The translations under genes and the position numbers were made by a program. This document shows positions 18,266-26,084 of a DNA stretch of 64,000 bases, in pieces. Source of the DNA: JAKZVK01 sp965248255 (GTDB taxonomy: Bacteria; Acidobacteriota; Terriglobia; Bryobacterales; UBA6623); the NCBI GenBank assembly GCA_965248255.1, contig CBDFIW010000004.1, positions 1,178,001-1,242,000 on the forward strand, given 5' to 3'. The notes beneath the pieces were generated by a model, which searched no databases, was not told the DNA's origin, and saw nothing but the letters and a program-made list of their open reading frames with translations. Numbering within the stretch: the stretch's first letter is position 1; every line of letters starts with the position of its first letter.

Positions 18266-18789
18266 TCCGCTTTCGTCGATGAAGACGAGCGTACGGCCTT
18301 CGTTTTGGGCTTTTTTTTAATGCGCTTCCAGGTCTTGCGCTTCCAGGTGCGGATCCGCTCTTCGTTGCGCTCGCGCGCCTTTCCGGCCGGGCGTTGCGGG
18401 CTCCAGTCGAGCGCTCGCAGGATCTTCCAGGCGTGGCCTGCGTGGTATGCGACCCCGAACTCGTCTCCGGTCAGCCGAGCCACCCGCGGACAGCTCCACA
18501 GGGGCGTTGGGAAGCCGTGGGCTTCCGGGCCTTCCAGCAGCAGCGACGTCAGGCGTTCGCGTTGTGCGGCATCGAGGAGCGGCTTGCGTCCGGCGCGCCC
18601 GGCCTGGCGGAGTCCGGCCGCACCCTGCTCGCGGTATTGCCGCCGCCACTCACTGACGGTTTGGCGAGCGACGTTCAGCCGTCTCGCCGTCTCGGACTGA
18701 TTGTGGCCTTGGTGGAGCAGCCGCATCGCTTCGAAACGGCGCTTCTCCAGCGCCTTGAAATCCCGCTTCGCACCTTTGGGGTTGCCCAT
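18262..18789 (-). CDS. IS630 transposase orfA, copy 4
   Basis: HTH half, ATG at 18789, A8 run intact, GAKRDF variant shared with copy 3. Confidence 0.88.
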   Translation of the reverse strand: MGNPKGAKRDFKALEKRRFEAMRLLHQGHNQSETARRLNVARQTVSEWRRQYREQGAAGLRQAGRAGRKPLLDAAQRERLTSLLLEGPEAHGFPTPLWSCPRVARLTGDEFGVAYHAGHAWKILRALDWSPQRPAGKARERNEERIRTWKRKTWKRIKKKPKTKAVRSSSSTKAD

Positions 18790-18847
18790 ACATATATAGA
18801 TGCTCCACACTGTCAAAAAGTGTCATAATAATTTGCGGGATTCAATA

Positions 18848-19126
18848 GTCACGGTAGGTTTGTTCTCTATCGTATTGTTGCTGGGGACAACTTGGGCGTA
18901 TTCATCATTGTCGAAGCTCAGCGAACTAGCGAAAACTCTCGAACAGTTTACCGTCACAACTCTCAGGCCGCCGAGAGATGTGCGACATGTGGACAGGCTC
19001 CCGGAGGACTTCAATCGGAAGGGATTTCGCTTCATGAAGAACGTCTCCATCCTAGACCTGAGGACAAGACTTCCAATCCCTCCAGACAAACTAGCTGAAC
19101 CGTATAGTCCCGCATTTCCAATTTGA
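18848..19126 (+). pseudogene. 5' fragment of unknown membrane protein
   Basis: Open from the IS630 edge: VTVGLFSIVLLLGTTWAYSS is a transmembrane helix, followed by SKLSELAKTLEQFTVTTLRP and a soluble part ending LAEPYSPAFPI-stop. Base composition is AT-richer than neighbouring genes. It may be the front part of the gene that resumes at 19743/20806, with mobile DNA in between. Function not recognised. Confidence 0.45.
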
Positions 19127-19214
19127 TTCAAACCTCTCGACCTTCCGGCGGCCTTGAGCGTCTTTATTCATAGGGGCTAGAGCCCGATGAGGACGCCATG
19201 GAGGCCAACACCCA

Positions 19215-19742
19215 ATGGGTGAAAAACAAAACAAGCCGTTCCAGCTAAGCTTCAACGGTTTGTTGAAAGTCGATTTCCAAGGATCGCGTGTCACTTCCGA
19301 CGGCGGGCTGATCCTGGTTCGGGAGTTGGACGAACGGCTCGGGCTCGGGAAGCTGATCGAGGAGCATCTCAGCGACTCGCGACAAGGCTTGAACAAGAAG
19401 TTCCCGCTGGCCGATCTGCTGCGGCAGTCGGTTTACAGCCGACTCGCCGGCTACGAGGACCTCAATGACGCCGTTCGAGTATCCGCCGATCCGACCTTTC
19501 GCTTGATCGGCTCGCAGAAGAACTGGGATCGCGGCGGGGCGCTCACCTCGCGGCTACAGAGCTTCGAGACAGGGCTGCTCGCGAGTGAGGAGAATCTGCT
19601 GGGATTGATGGCGGTGAACCGCGAGTTGGTCGCGCAAGCCGAGACGACGGACGACTGCGAGCGCGTCGTTCTCGACATGGACTCCACCGAGAGCCCCGTC
19701 CATGGCCAACAAGAAGGCAGCGCCTATAACGGCCATTTCGAA
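19215..19742 (+). pseudogene. IS1380-family transposase, N-terminal fragment
   Basis: MGEKQNKPFQLSFNGLLKVD, SRVTSDGGLILVRELDERLG, FPLADLLRQSVYSRLAGYED (beta-strand core), and VVLDMDSTESPVHGQQEGSA (catalytic Asp region) are standard for IS1380 transposases of about 440 aa. Here coding stops after about 176 residues at GHFE, where unrelated sequence begins. No complementary 3' part is present nearby; a separate C-terminal fragment occurs at 63.4 kb. Confidence 0.85.
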
Positions 19743-19778
19743 TAGTCCGACCACTTGGACTCGTTATTTCGTTGCTAA

Positions 19779-20805
19779 CTGGGGTATTTACTTGACTCAG
19801 GTGACCCCTACATCTTGTGGTCGACAGAAGCAGCATTTTCAGTGCCGCCGATGATGGACTTGTATGGCACGGGGTCGATGGCGACCGCCTGTTGCACAAG
19901 TCGATAGAAGAGCTTCCCTCGGCTGCGAGAGTTGCGTCGATTAAAGCGGAAGGTAAACTCGTCCAGGTAGTAGTCCAGATGCTCGGGGTTGACGGCCCCC
20001 TGATGCGTCCCCAGCAGCCAACGCTTCAAAAGCGACGCCACGTGGTGCACTCGGGGCAGCAGCTTCGAGGCCGACTCCGGCCCCTCATCGAGGAACGTTA
20101 CTTCGTGCCGGTAGCCGCGCTTCTGTAGCGGCTCATAGCCCAGCCAGCCGTCGGTATGAACCGTGCTGCCCCGTTCAATCGCTTCTTCGGCAAAGGGCAT
20201 CAAGCTTTCTGCGCTCGCATCCCGGACTCTGCGCATCCGAAGCCGTCCCGTTCCCCTGCCGTCCTCCTGGGCGGCGATGGCAATCAACGATTTGGTATAG
20301 GTCTGGCGACCGCGCACGCCCTCTTCTGGGCTGCCCCAGTACGTCTCGTCCACCTCCACACGGCCGCTGAGGCGGTCGCGACCGGGGCGCACCATGGCGC
20401 GGCGCAACTTGTGCAGCCAGCTCCAGGCCGTCTTGTAGCTGCCCAGCCCCAAGACCCGCTGCAGCCCCAGGGCACTCACTCCGTTTTTCTGACTGGTCAC
20501 CCACCAGATGGCTCGCAACCACAGCCGCAGGGGCTGACGAGTGTCCTGGAACACCGTGCCAGCGGTGACCGAGGTCTGCCGACCGCAGCCCGAGCACTCC
20601 CACAGCCCTTGCCGGACCGGCCAAGCCGCGCCGTGTCCGCAGCGCGGACAGCGGAATCCTTCCGGCCAGCGCAGCTGGAACAGATAATCCCGACAAGCCT
20701 CCTCCGTCGCAAAGCGGGCCTCGAACTCAGCCAAGTTCCGCGGATAGTCCTCCATCGCACCGCATACTACATCTTGGGGCTACCTGAGTCAAGTAAATAC
20801 CCCAT
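19779..20805 (-). mobile_element. IS1595-family element, copy B
   Basis: Same element as copy A, with TGGGGTATT ends. The direct repeat TCGTTGCTAA occurs at 19769-19778 and 20806-20815. It is inserted into the AT-richer unknown gene close to the IS1380 fragment. Confidence 0.9.
19808..20755 (-). CDS. IS1595-family (ISXO2-like) transposase, copy B
   Basis: 315 aa, intact. Zinc ribbon and DDE domain as in copy A, with HHVASLL and FAEEA in place of HRVASLL and FVEEA, and one silent change. Confidence 0.92.
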   Translation of the reverse strand: MEDYPRNLAEFEARFATEEACRDYLFQLRWPEGFRCPRCGHGAAWPVRQGLWECSGCGRQTSVTAGTVFQDTRQPLRLWLRAIWWVTSQKNGVSALGLQRVLGLGSYKTAWSWLHKLRRAMVRPGRDRLSGRVEVDETYWGSPEEGVRGRQTYTKSLIAIAAQEDGRGTGRLRMRRVRDASAESLMPFAEEAIERGSTVHTDGWLGYEPLQKRGYRHEVTFLDEGPESASKLLPRVHHVASLLKRWLLGTHQGAVNPEHLDYYLDEFTFRFNRRNSRSRGKLFYRLVQQAVAIDPVPYKSIIGGTENAASVDHKM

Positions 20806-20815
20806 TCGTTGCTAA

Positions 20816-21284
20816 AAAGAACTCAGAGGCTGCCGAGTTAGACTATCTCTATTTTGCATACCAGTCTGCGCTCGATATTAGCCCTTCATGCTTGACACAT
20901 GATTATGAACTCACCAGAAGTGTGACATCTGGAAAAGACGGGAGCCCCGCTACGCAGAATTGGCAGCTTAAGATCGACGTGTCCGACGTCCCCGTCGACA
21001 CTATGTTCACGGTCGTAGTTACAGCTACGCTTTGGAACACTTTTCCAGACGACGAATCTGAGTGGTGTCAACTAACCTCGTATTACGATGCTGATCAGGT
21101 GGAGATGATCGTCCTATTCCCGTCGACTAAAAAGGTCAGAAGCGCTAAAGCGAAGATCATTTCGGGTAAAGAAATAACGGAGATTGGCGATGATCCTATT
21201 GCTTTCAATCGACCAAGAACGCGCTTGCACTGGATAATCGATGACCCTCAAGAGGTCACGTACAGGATCGACTGGTGGTGGTGA
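20816..21284 (+). pseudogene. 3' fragment of AT-richer unknown gene
   Basis: The frame is open through the IS1595 target site; before insertion it read SPTTWTRYFVA-KKNSEAAELDYLYFAY. It continues DISPSCLTHDYELTRSV ... QNWQLKIDVSDVPVDTMFTV ... DEVEMIVLFPS-type region and ends RLHWIIDDPQEVTYRIDWWW. The product looks like a compact beta-rich domain ending in four aromatic/charged residues; I do not recognise it. An independent start at TTG 20892 is possible. AT content and codon choice differ from neighbours, suggesting transfer. Confidence 0.5.
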
Positions 21285-21398
21285 GGTCAGCAGTAGCTTG
21301 GCGAGCTCGGCGCCGATCTCCCCGAGCGTCAACCCGATCCGCTGGGCGTAGACGATGAACGCGATGCGCCGCAGCACGGCGCGTGGAAAGCGGCGATG
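21285..21398 (-). pseudogene. MerR/SoxR-type regulator fragment
   Basis: The minus strand reads RRFPRAVLRRIAFIVYAQRI then GLTLGEIGAELAKL, the helix 3-4 region of SoxR-like MerR regulators (usual form LRRIAFIRAAQRVGLSLEEI). No DNA-binding helix or metal-binding loop is left. Remnant only. Confidence 0.6.
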
Positions 21399-21410
21399 AC
21401 CGTCCGAGCG

Positions 21411-21734
21411 TCACCGACCCGGACCCCTACAACACCCCCGACGGACCGCTACCGACGCGTTACGAGCCACCCGCGGCGGTAGCACACGAGTCCAGCCGTC
21501 CCATCGGCTTCCGCGCGCCAACACTCCATCCGCAGCCCGTCGGCCCGCGGCCCGTAGCGCGGATCTCGGTTCTGAGATCCGCGGCCTTTCCTCCTCGCCC
21601 ACGACCAGCGCCCAACCGAGGTAGGCGCGGCGCTTCACGTCAGCGGTGCGCCGACAGTGCTCTCGAAGCCGCGGACAGCGGTCACAGGTCACGACCCGCT
21701 CCTGCAGGATGCTCAGTTGTCGTCTAGAGGGCAT
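21411..21734 (-). pseudogene. Uracil-DNA glycosylase (UDG family 5-like) remnant
   Basis: From ATG 21734: LQERVVTCDRCPRLREHCRR, TADVKRRAYLGW. This is the N-terminal cysteine-containing region of 4Fe-4S uracil-DNA glycosylases. Downstream the expected glycine-rich active-site blocks are not readable in one frame, so the gene is decayed. Confidence 0.5.
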
Positions 21735-21808
21735 AAGTGAAGTCCCAGCGCGCAAGTCAAACACGGTAAATCCCCCATTAGGGCACGGAACATGGCAGGC
21801 CGGCAACC

Positions 21809-22129
21809 TTGCAGGGAGGTTCGCAATTGGCCGCCATCCGGGCGGCGATCGACGCGCCAATTGACCTCTACGTCGAAGCGCCGGACAATCTGGGAGGGTT
21901 CATCCGGCACTACGAAGTGCCGGAGTTCATCCGCGTCGCCGCCCCTCTTTACGTCAAGCTGGGCCTGCGCAATGCGCCCGACATCTATCCGAGCGGCACG
22001 CACATCGAAGACATGGTCGAACGGTTGTCGCGCGAGCGGGTGCGCCGCGCCCAGATGGTCTGTGGGATGGTGAAGCGCTACTATCCCGAGGCCGTCATGT
22101 CCGCCACGCCGGCCGCGGTGGCGGGGTAG
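21809..22129 (+). pseudogene. Fragment of U32-peptidase-like protein
   Basis: Reads AAIRAAIDAPIDLYVEAPDN, GGFIRHYEVPEFIRVAAPLY, LKLGLRNAPDIYPSGTHIED-type sequence and ends MVKRYYPEAVMSATPAAVAG. I associate LRNAPDIYPSGTH with proteins annotated as U32 peptidases, but only about 95 C-terminal residues are present and no start is visible. Assignment tentative. Confidence 0.4.
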
Positions 22130-22137
22130 GGATGCCG

Positions 22138-22212
22138 GCCCAAAGGCCCAAAGGAGGCCCAAAGGGGACGAGGCCCAAAGGGGCCCAAAGGGGACGGAGC
22201 CCTTTTCAAGAC
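22138..22212. repeat. CCCAAAGG tandem repeat with GGGGACGGAGCCC tail
   Basis: Irregular tandem copies of GGCCCAAAGG ending in AAAGGGGACGGAGCCCTTTT. The same tail ends the 12-bp tandem repeat at 37361-37415, and related units stand at 22735-22760 at the edge of the aspS remnant. Confidence 0.7.
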
Positions 22213-22264
22213 CAGAAGGACGCGGGACGGCGACCGAACCCCGTGCCCAGTCGTCACCGATTCT

Positions 22265-22400
22265 CCGAGTCACAGATTTTCTGAAAAATTTCCCCCATCC
22301 TTTCAGCTACTTAGCTCTTAGCTGCTCCGCTGGCCTCGCAACCGGTTCGTATACTGTGGGTGAGGAAACGCCGGCTGTGCTTGACAACCCCGGGCAGTTC
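22265..22400 (+). repeat. Diverged leader-like repeat, copy 2
   Basis: Partner of 12170-12305 (CACAGATTTTCTGAAAAATT, TTTCCCCCATCCTTTCAGCT, AACCGGTTCGTATACT). No HTH gene follows here; the next sequence is the hairpin at 22411. Confidence 0.5.
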
Positions 22401-22410
22401 GGGGGGACTG

Positions 22411-22505
22411 GATCATCCGCAGATTACACAGATTCACACAGATTCTTTTCAGGGTCTTTGTTTTGGCTTTTCATCTGTGAGAATCTGCGTAATCTGCGGA
22501 TCATG
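22411..22505. terminator. Long inverted repeat at the 3' end of the aspS remnant
   Basis: The left arm GATCATCCGCAGATTACACA plus GATTCACACAGATTC pairs with the right arm GAATCTGCGTAATCTGCGGA plus TCATGAG after a roughly 25-nt loop. The right arm overlaps the aspS stop codon. The ATCTGCGTAATCTGCGGAT unit is a dispersed motif in many genomes, so it may be either a terminator or a repeat insertion. Confidence 0.5.
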
Positions 22506-22740
22506 AGTTTGGTGTGGCAGGCTCCTCTTGCTTGGCGGCGTTGACGGCGCGCTGCACGTCGGGACGCAGTTGAATGCCGAGTTCGTCCAAACTGCGGACG
22601 CGGACGGTCGAGGGGGCTTGGCACATCAGGTCGGTGCCTTTCGCGGTCTTGGGGAAGGGGATGACGTCGCGGATGGTCGACTCGCCCGCCAGGAGCATGA
22701 TCAGACGGTCGAGACCCAAAGCGATGCCGCCATGGGGACC
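22501..22740 (-). pseudogene. aspS: Aspartyl-tRNA synthetase, C-terminal fragment
   Basis: Reads PHGGIALGLDRLIMLLAGES, TIRDVIPFPKTAKGTDLMCQ, APSTVRVRSLDELGIQ and a tail. This is motif 3 and the C-terminus of bacterial AspRS (GLDR Arg binds ATP). Everything upstream of motif 3 is missing; at 22737-22760 the coding similarity stops exactly in a CCCTTTGGGT tandem repeat. It is not functional, so an intact aspS must lie elsewhere. Confidence 0.8.
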
Positions 22741-23021
22741 CAAAGGGACCCAAAGGGCAATGGAGTGGACCCCTGTGGCGAGGCCAAGAAAGTAGGGACG
22801 GGTCGCGGTTGACTGAAAAAGGATAGCCAATCCAGCCCAATGGGGGCATGATCAACTCATCCGGGGAAGCGGAGGCGGGCTCTGCTGGAGAGCAACCCAC
22901 CAAGGAATACCCGGCCGCAGACTCATCGCAACGATGAGGGCGGGGTGCTCGCCTACTGAGGCCGCATCCCGCCTTGTGCTGCGCCATCGGATCGATAGAT
23001 CTGCTCATGCCTTAAGAAAAC

Positions 23022-23852
23022 TCAGGCGGCGTTAGCCGCCTCTTCCCACAGCCGCTCATACTCTTGCGGCGGCCGATAGCCCAGCGCCGAATGCAATCGC
23101 GTACGATTGTATTCCCGCTCAATATAAGCGCCGATCTCGGCCTGCGCCTGGGCCAAACTTTCATACTCGCTGCAGTCGACTTCCTCGCTTTTCAAAGTCT
23201 TGAAAAAGCTTTCCACGTACGCGTTGTCCTGCGGGCAGCCCTTGCGGCTCATCGATATCCTCGCGCCCGCTTGCCGCAGGGTGGCTACATAAGCTTCCGC
23301 GGCGTACTGCGAACCTTGATCGGAATGATGAATCCAGCCCGGCGCCGGACGCCGGCTGCTCAACGCTTGTTGCAGCGCCGCCAGCGGCAATTCGGTTTTC
23401 AGGTTCGGACCCACGGCCCAGCCCACCACGCGCCGCGAATACACGTCCAACACCACCGCCACATAGACGAAGTGGTTTCCCAATCGTACGTAGCTGAGAT
23501 CGGAGCCCCACAGTTTGTTGGGACCCGTGGGTTGGAAATCGCGCGTCAGGTTTTCATAACGCCGCAGCGAGTGCTTCGAATCGGTCGTTCGCGGAACGGT
23601 GCGGCGACGTCGCCGCAAGAGCTTCTCTTCGCGCATCACCCGTTGCACGCGCTTGCGATTGACCAGCAGCTTTTGACGGCGCAGCTGTTGGGTCGTCCGC
23701 CGGGTGCCGTAGGCCGGATGGTCCAAGGCGGCGTGGACAATGGCCTGCCGCAGTTCCCCGACCTGCTCGCTGTCGGGTTTGGCCTGGCGGTAGAGGCTGG
23801 CTCGCGCCAGTCCGCTCAAGCGGCACAAATCGCGCGTGCTCAGCGTGCTCAT
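23022..23852 (-). CDS. IS3-family transposase orfB
   Basis: 276 aa. HTH_21 region (HPAYGTRRTTQQLRRQKLLV) then an rve integrase core: KLWGSDLSYVRLGNHFVYVA (first Asp), WIHHSDQGSQYAAEAYV (second Asp), DNAYVESFFKTLKSEEV (catalytic Glu), and C-terminal YNRTRLHSALGYRPPQEYE. All catalytic residues are present. Translation depends on orfA through the ATGA overlap or frameshifting. Confidence 0.9.
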   Translation of the reverse strand: MSTLSTRDLCRLSGLARASLYRQAKPDSEQVGELRQAIVHAALDHPAYGTRRTTQQLRRQKLLVNRKRVQRVMREEKLLRRRRRTVPRTTDSKHSLRRYENLTRDFQPTGPNKLWGSDLSYVRLGNHFVYVAVVLDVYSRRVVGWAVGPNLKTELPLAALQQALSSRRPAPGWIHHSDQGSQYAAEAYVATLRQAGARISMSRKGCPQDNAYVESFFKTLKSEEVDCSEYESLAQAQAEIGAYIEREYNRTRLHSALGYRPPQEYERLWEEAANAA

Positions 23853-24234
23853 GTTGCCTTGCCGCCTTGCGGCCCGTACTTCCTCAGCGACGCGCCGGTT
23901 CCACTGACGATGCTCGGCCGGCGCAGATCCTCGACACGCCGCAAGGCTGCGGACAAAAAATCAATCTCCATGGCCTGGCGGCCGACTTTGCGTTCCAGCT
24001 CCGCGAGGCGGGCCTGGGCTTCGTGGCCGGGCTCGACACGGGCGCTGCCGCCGGGACGCGCCCCGCGCCGGGAAAGGCTTCCTCGACGCCGTAGCGCTCG
24101 ACTTGTGCCAGCCAGTCGTAGAGCTTTTCGCGCTTCACCTCCAGCTCGCGCGCGAGAGCCGAGCCGGACTCGCCGGCTTCGAGCCGCCGGACGGCCGCCA
24201 GCTTGAACTCCTTCGTGAATCGTCTTCGAGACAA
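23849..24234 (-). pseudogene. IS3-family orfA, frameshifted
   Basis: Begins MSRRRFTKEFKLAAVRRLEA with an HTH_8 domain (SGSALARELEVKREKLYDWL). After EEAFPG the leucine-zipper part (HEAQARLAELERKVGRQAME, IDFLSAALRRVEDL) continues in another frame and ends at the TGA overlapping the orfB start. One indel near 24075 explains this. It is far from the usual IS3 slippery site, so the element is probably inactive. Confidence 0.75.
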
Positions 24235-24290
24235 TCGAACCTCCTTACCGTTCCCTGGTTCATTGTCCCTTCTCTACTGGTCTCGCTTTT

Positions 24291-24783
24291 CGGGTCCATT
24301 CCACCGGCCGCTGTAGGACCCTTCGAAGGAAACGACGCCCAGTTTCCCGGGACTTCGTTAAGCCATGCTTGCGCATCAGGCTGAAGCAGCTCGGGCTTCT
24401 CCCGAGGAGAACAGCAGCGCCTTCGCCAGCCCCGGCCCGAGCTCGACAAGGCGCTCCAGCACGACGGCGCGTCGGGAATAGCTGAAGATCCGAGCGAGCT
24501 CTCACGGATGGCCTCGAGAATCCGCGGATGCGAGTGGCCGGCGTTGGCAACGATGATGCCACTGGTGAGATCGATCCATTGGTTGCCATAAGGATCCCGG
24601 ACGAGGAAGCCCTCGGCCTGATCCCATACGACGGGCGGCATCCCGAGCATCGAGCGCGGTTCGACGCGGCGGAGGCGCTCGAGGAGATCGATCGATTCGG
24701 GCGCCGGGATGGGTGTGCGGATGCGCCGGTAGCGGGTCTGCACCGGCGCTGTCGGAGCGGGGCTCAGGCTGCTGACTCGCATG
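24291..24783 (-). pseudogene. Class III aminotransferase, N-terminal fragment
   Basis: From the ATG at 24783: SIDLLERLRRVEPRSMLGMP, VWDQAEGFLVRDPYGNQWID, LTSGIIVANAGHSHPRILEA. This is the N-terminal part of ornithine/GABA-type PLP aminotransferases. After AIRES the frame breaks; further family sequence (FSYSRRAVVLERLVELGPGL, LMRKHGLTKSRE, VVSFEGSYSGR) is readable in other frames until the IS3 edge. The PLP Lys and C-terminus are absent. Confidence 0.75.
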
Positions 24784-25123
24784 AGTCTAGTGTCTCGCGT
24801 TTGGCGCCTTAGTTGATCGGCTAATCCGGAACACGGTCTCAAACAGAAAGCCCTAGCAGGGCCGAGAAATTGTAGCCCACGGCGCAGGCCGTTGGGGGAA
24901 TCCAGTACGCAACGATCCCGGCAGATGCGGTGGGGCCGGGCAGCGTGCCGAGGGTGGGCTGATGGGTGGACGCAGCGGTCCACCCCTACGATCCGGGTGG
25001 CATCCGGTCGCCGCTTCGCGGCTAGGGAATTGAGCGGAGAGGCGGGAAGTGCCGTAAGATAGCGCTTGACCGGAGAAGGACGGGTGTTCCTCGAGGGTCG
25101 CTGCGCCGAGAGGGGGCGGCACG
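24784..25123. other. Intergenic with palindromic repeats
   Basis: Holds a TAGCCCACGGCGCAGGCCGT-type palindrome (about 24873) and GGTGGACGCAGCGGTCCACC (24976-24995). No gene recognised. The start region of the amidohydrolase has no strong ribosome site. Confidence 0.4.
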
Positions 25124-26044
25124 ATGATGACGCGAAGGACTTGTTTGTCAACGCTAGGGGGAGCCGCAGCACTCGGGGCGGCGCGTTCGGTCTCCGCACA
25201 ACGGATCAAGCGCTCTCCGTACGCGATCGTGAATGGCGGCGAGCATGCCTGGGTTCTCGACGATCCCAGGTTTCCCATTCGGGCGGAATCGTCGGTTTGC
25301 GCGACGCTCCCGAAGCATGAGTACTCGGCCGAGGGCATCTTGGAGTTGATGAACCGCAACGGCGTCGACAAGACCGTCATCATTCACGTTTGCTACTACG
25401 GGCGGGATAATTCATACGCGACGCATTGCGTCAAGACGTATCCGGACAAGTTCGCCGCTATCGGGCTGCTCGTGGGTCACCGGCTGTATTCGCCTGACGA
25501 TCCGGAAAACCCGTCACGGCTGGAGCGCGCGATCAAAGAAGAGCATTTGGTGGGAATGCGGCTCAGCCCGATCTACAACCGCGACGTGGTGTGGCTGAAT
25601 GATCCAGTTTGCTATCCGCTGTGGAAGAAGGCAGAAGAGCTGGAGGCGGTTTTCAACATCTTTCTCGCGCCGCATCAACTGTCACAGCTGGCCGACATGG
25701 CGGAACGATTTCCGGGCGTCAACGTCGTCGTCGATCACTTCGCCATGATGGACATCCGGCAGCCCGATAGTGAGGGGATTGACCGCATCCTTGCGCTGGA
25801 GCGGTTGCCGAACGTCTACATCCGCACCTACCTGGGCAACACGTCGAAACAGCGCGTCCCCTGCCAGGACATGTGGCCGTACCTGCGCAAAGTGTACGAC
25901 CGCTTCGGGCCACGGCGGATGGTGTTCACGAACTTCCATGAGTTGCTGGTGATGAAAGAGATCATCCCGTTCTTCACGACGGAAGACAAGGAGTGGATTC
26001 TGGGTAGGACGGCGTTGAAGTTGTATTTTGGGCAGAGTGGTTAG
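25124..26044 (+). CDS. Tat-exported amidohydrolase (amidohydrolase 2 family)
   Basis: 306 aa. MMTRRTCLSTLGGAAALGAA looks like a twin-arginine leader. A TIM-barrel metal hydrolase follows: YAIVNGGEHAWVLDDPRFPI, GVDKTVIIHVCYYGRDNSYA, KFAAIGLLVGH, VVVDHFAMMD, FTNFHELLV. The usual HxH on strand 1 appears as EHAW, so the first metal ligand is changed; the His on strand 6 (VDHF) is kept. The family includes decarboxylases and lactonases such as sugar-lactone hydrolases. With enolase-superfamily enzymes nearby, sugar-acid metabolism is plausible. Confidence 0.78.
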   Translation: MMTRRTCLSTLGGAAALGAARSVSAQRIKRSPYAIVNGGEHAWVLDDPRFPIRAESSVCATLPKHEYSAEGILELMNRNGVDKTVIIHVCYYGRDNSYATHCVKTYPDKFAAIGLLVGHRLYSPDDPENPSRLERAIKEEHLVGMRLSPIYNRDVVWLNDPVCYPLWKKAEELEAVFNIFLAPHQLSQLADMAERFPGVNVVVDHFAMMDIRQPDSEGIDRILALERLPNVYIRTYLGNTSKQRVPCQDMWPYLRKVYDRFGPRRMVFTNFHELLVMKEIIPFFTTEDKEWILGRTALKLYFGQSG

Positions 26045-26084
26045 TCGCTCATGCGTCGACAGCAAGCCTTGCGCTCAGGTCGAT

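Larger units (their letters stand above)
17752..18845 (-). mobile_element. IS630-family element, copy 4
   Basis: 1094 bp, minus orientation, flanked by TA at 17750-17751 and 18846-18847. Sequence to the right is AT-richer than sequence to the left, and the truncated unknown gene starts immediately at the IS edge. Confidence 0.93.
23000..24290 (-). mobile_element. IS3-family element
   Basis: Contains orfA and orfB with an ATGA overlap (23852-23849). The right end lies near 24290, where the aminotransferase fragment stops (inward sequence GACCCGAAAAGCGAGACCAG). The left end is somewhere in 22990-23020 and could not be fixed, because no matching inverted repeat was found by eye. Both flanks are broken genes (aspS side and aminotransferase side). 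Confidence 0.7.

Noticed and set aside
24135..25199. 354-codon minus-strand frame spanning the aminotransferase remnant
   Set aside because: Only the part 24783 to about 24480 reads as protein family sequence; upstream and downstream are out-of-frame or repeat sequence.
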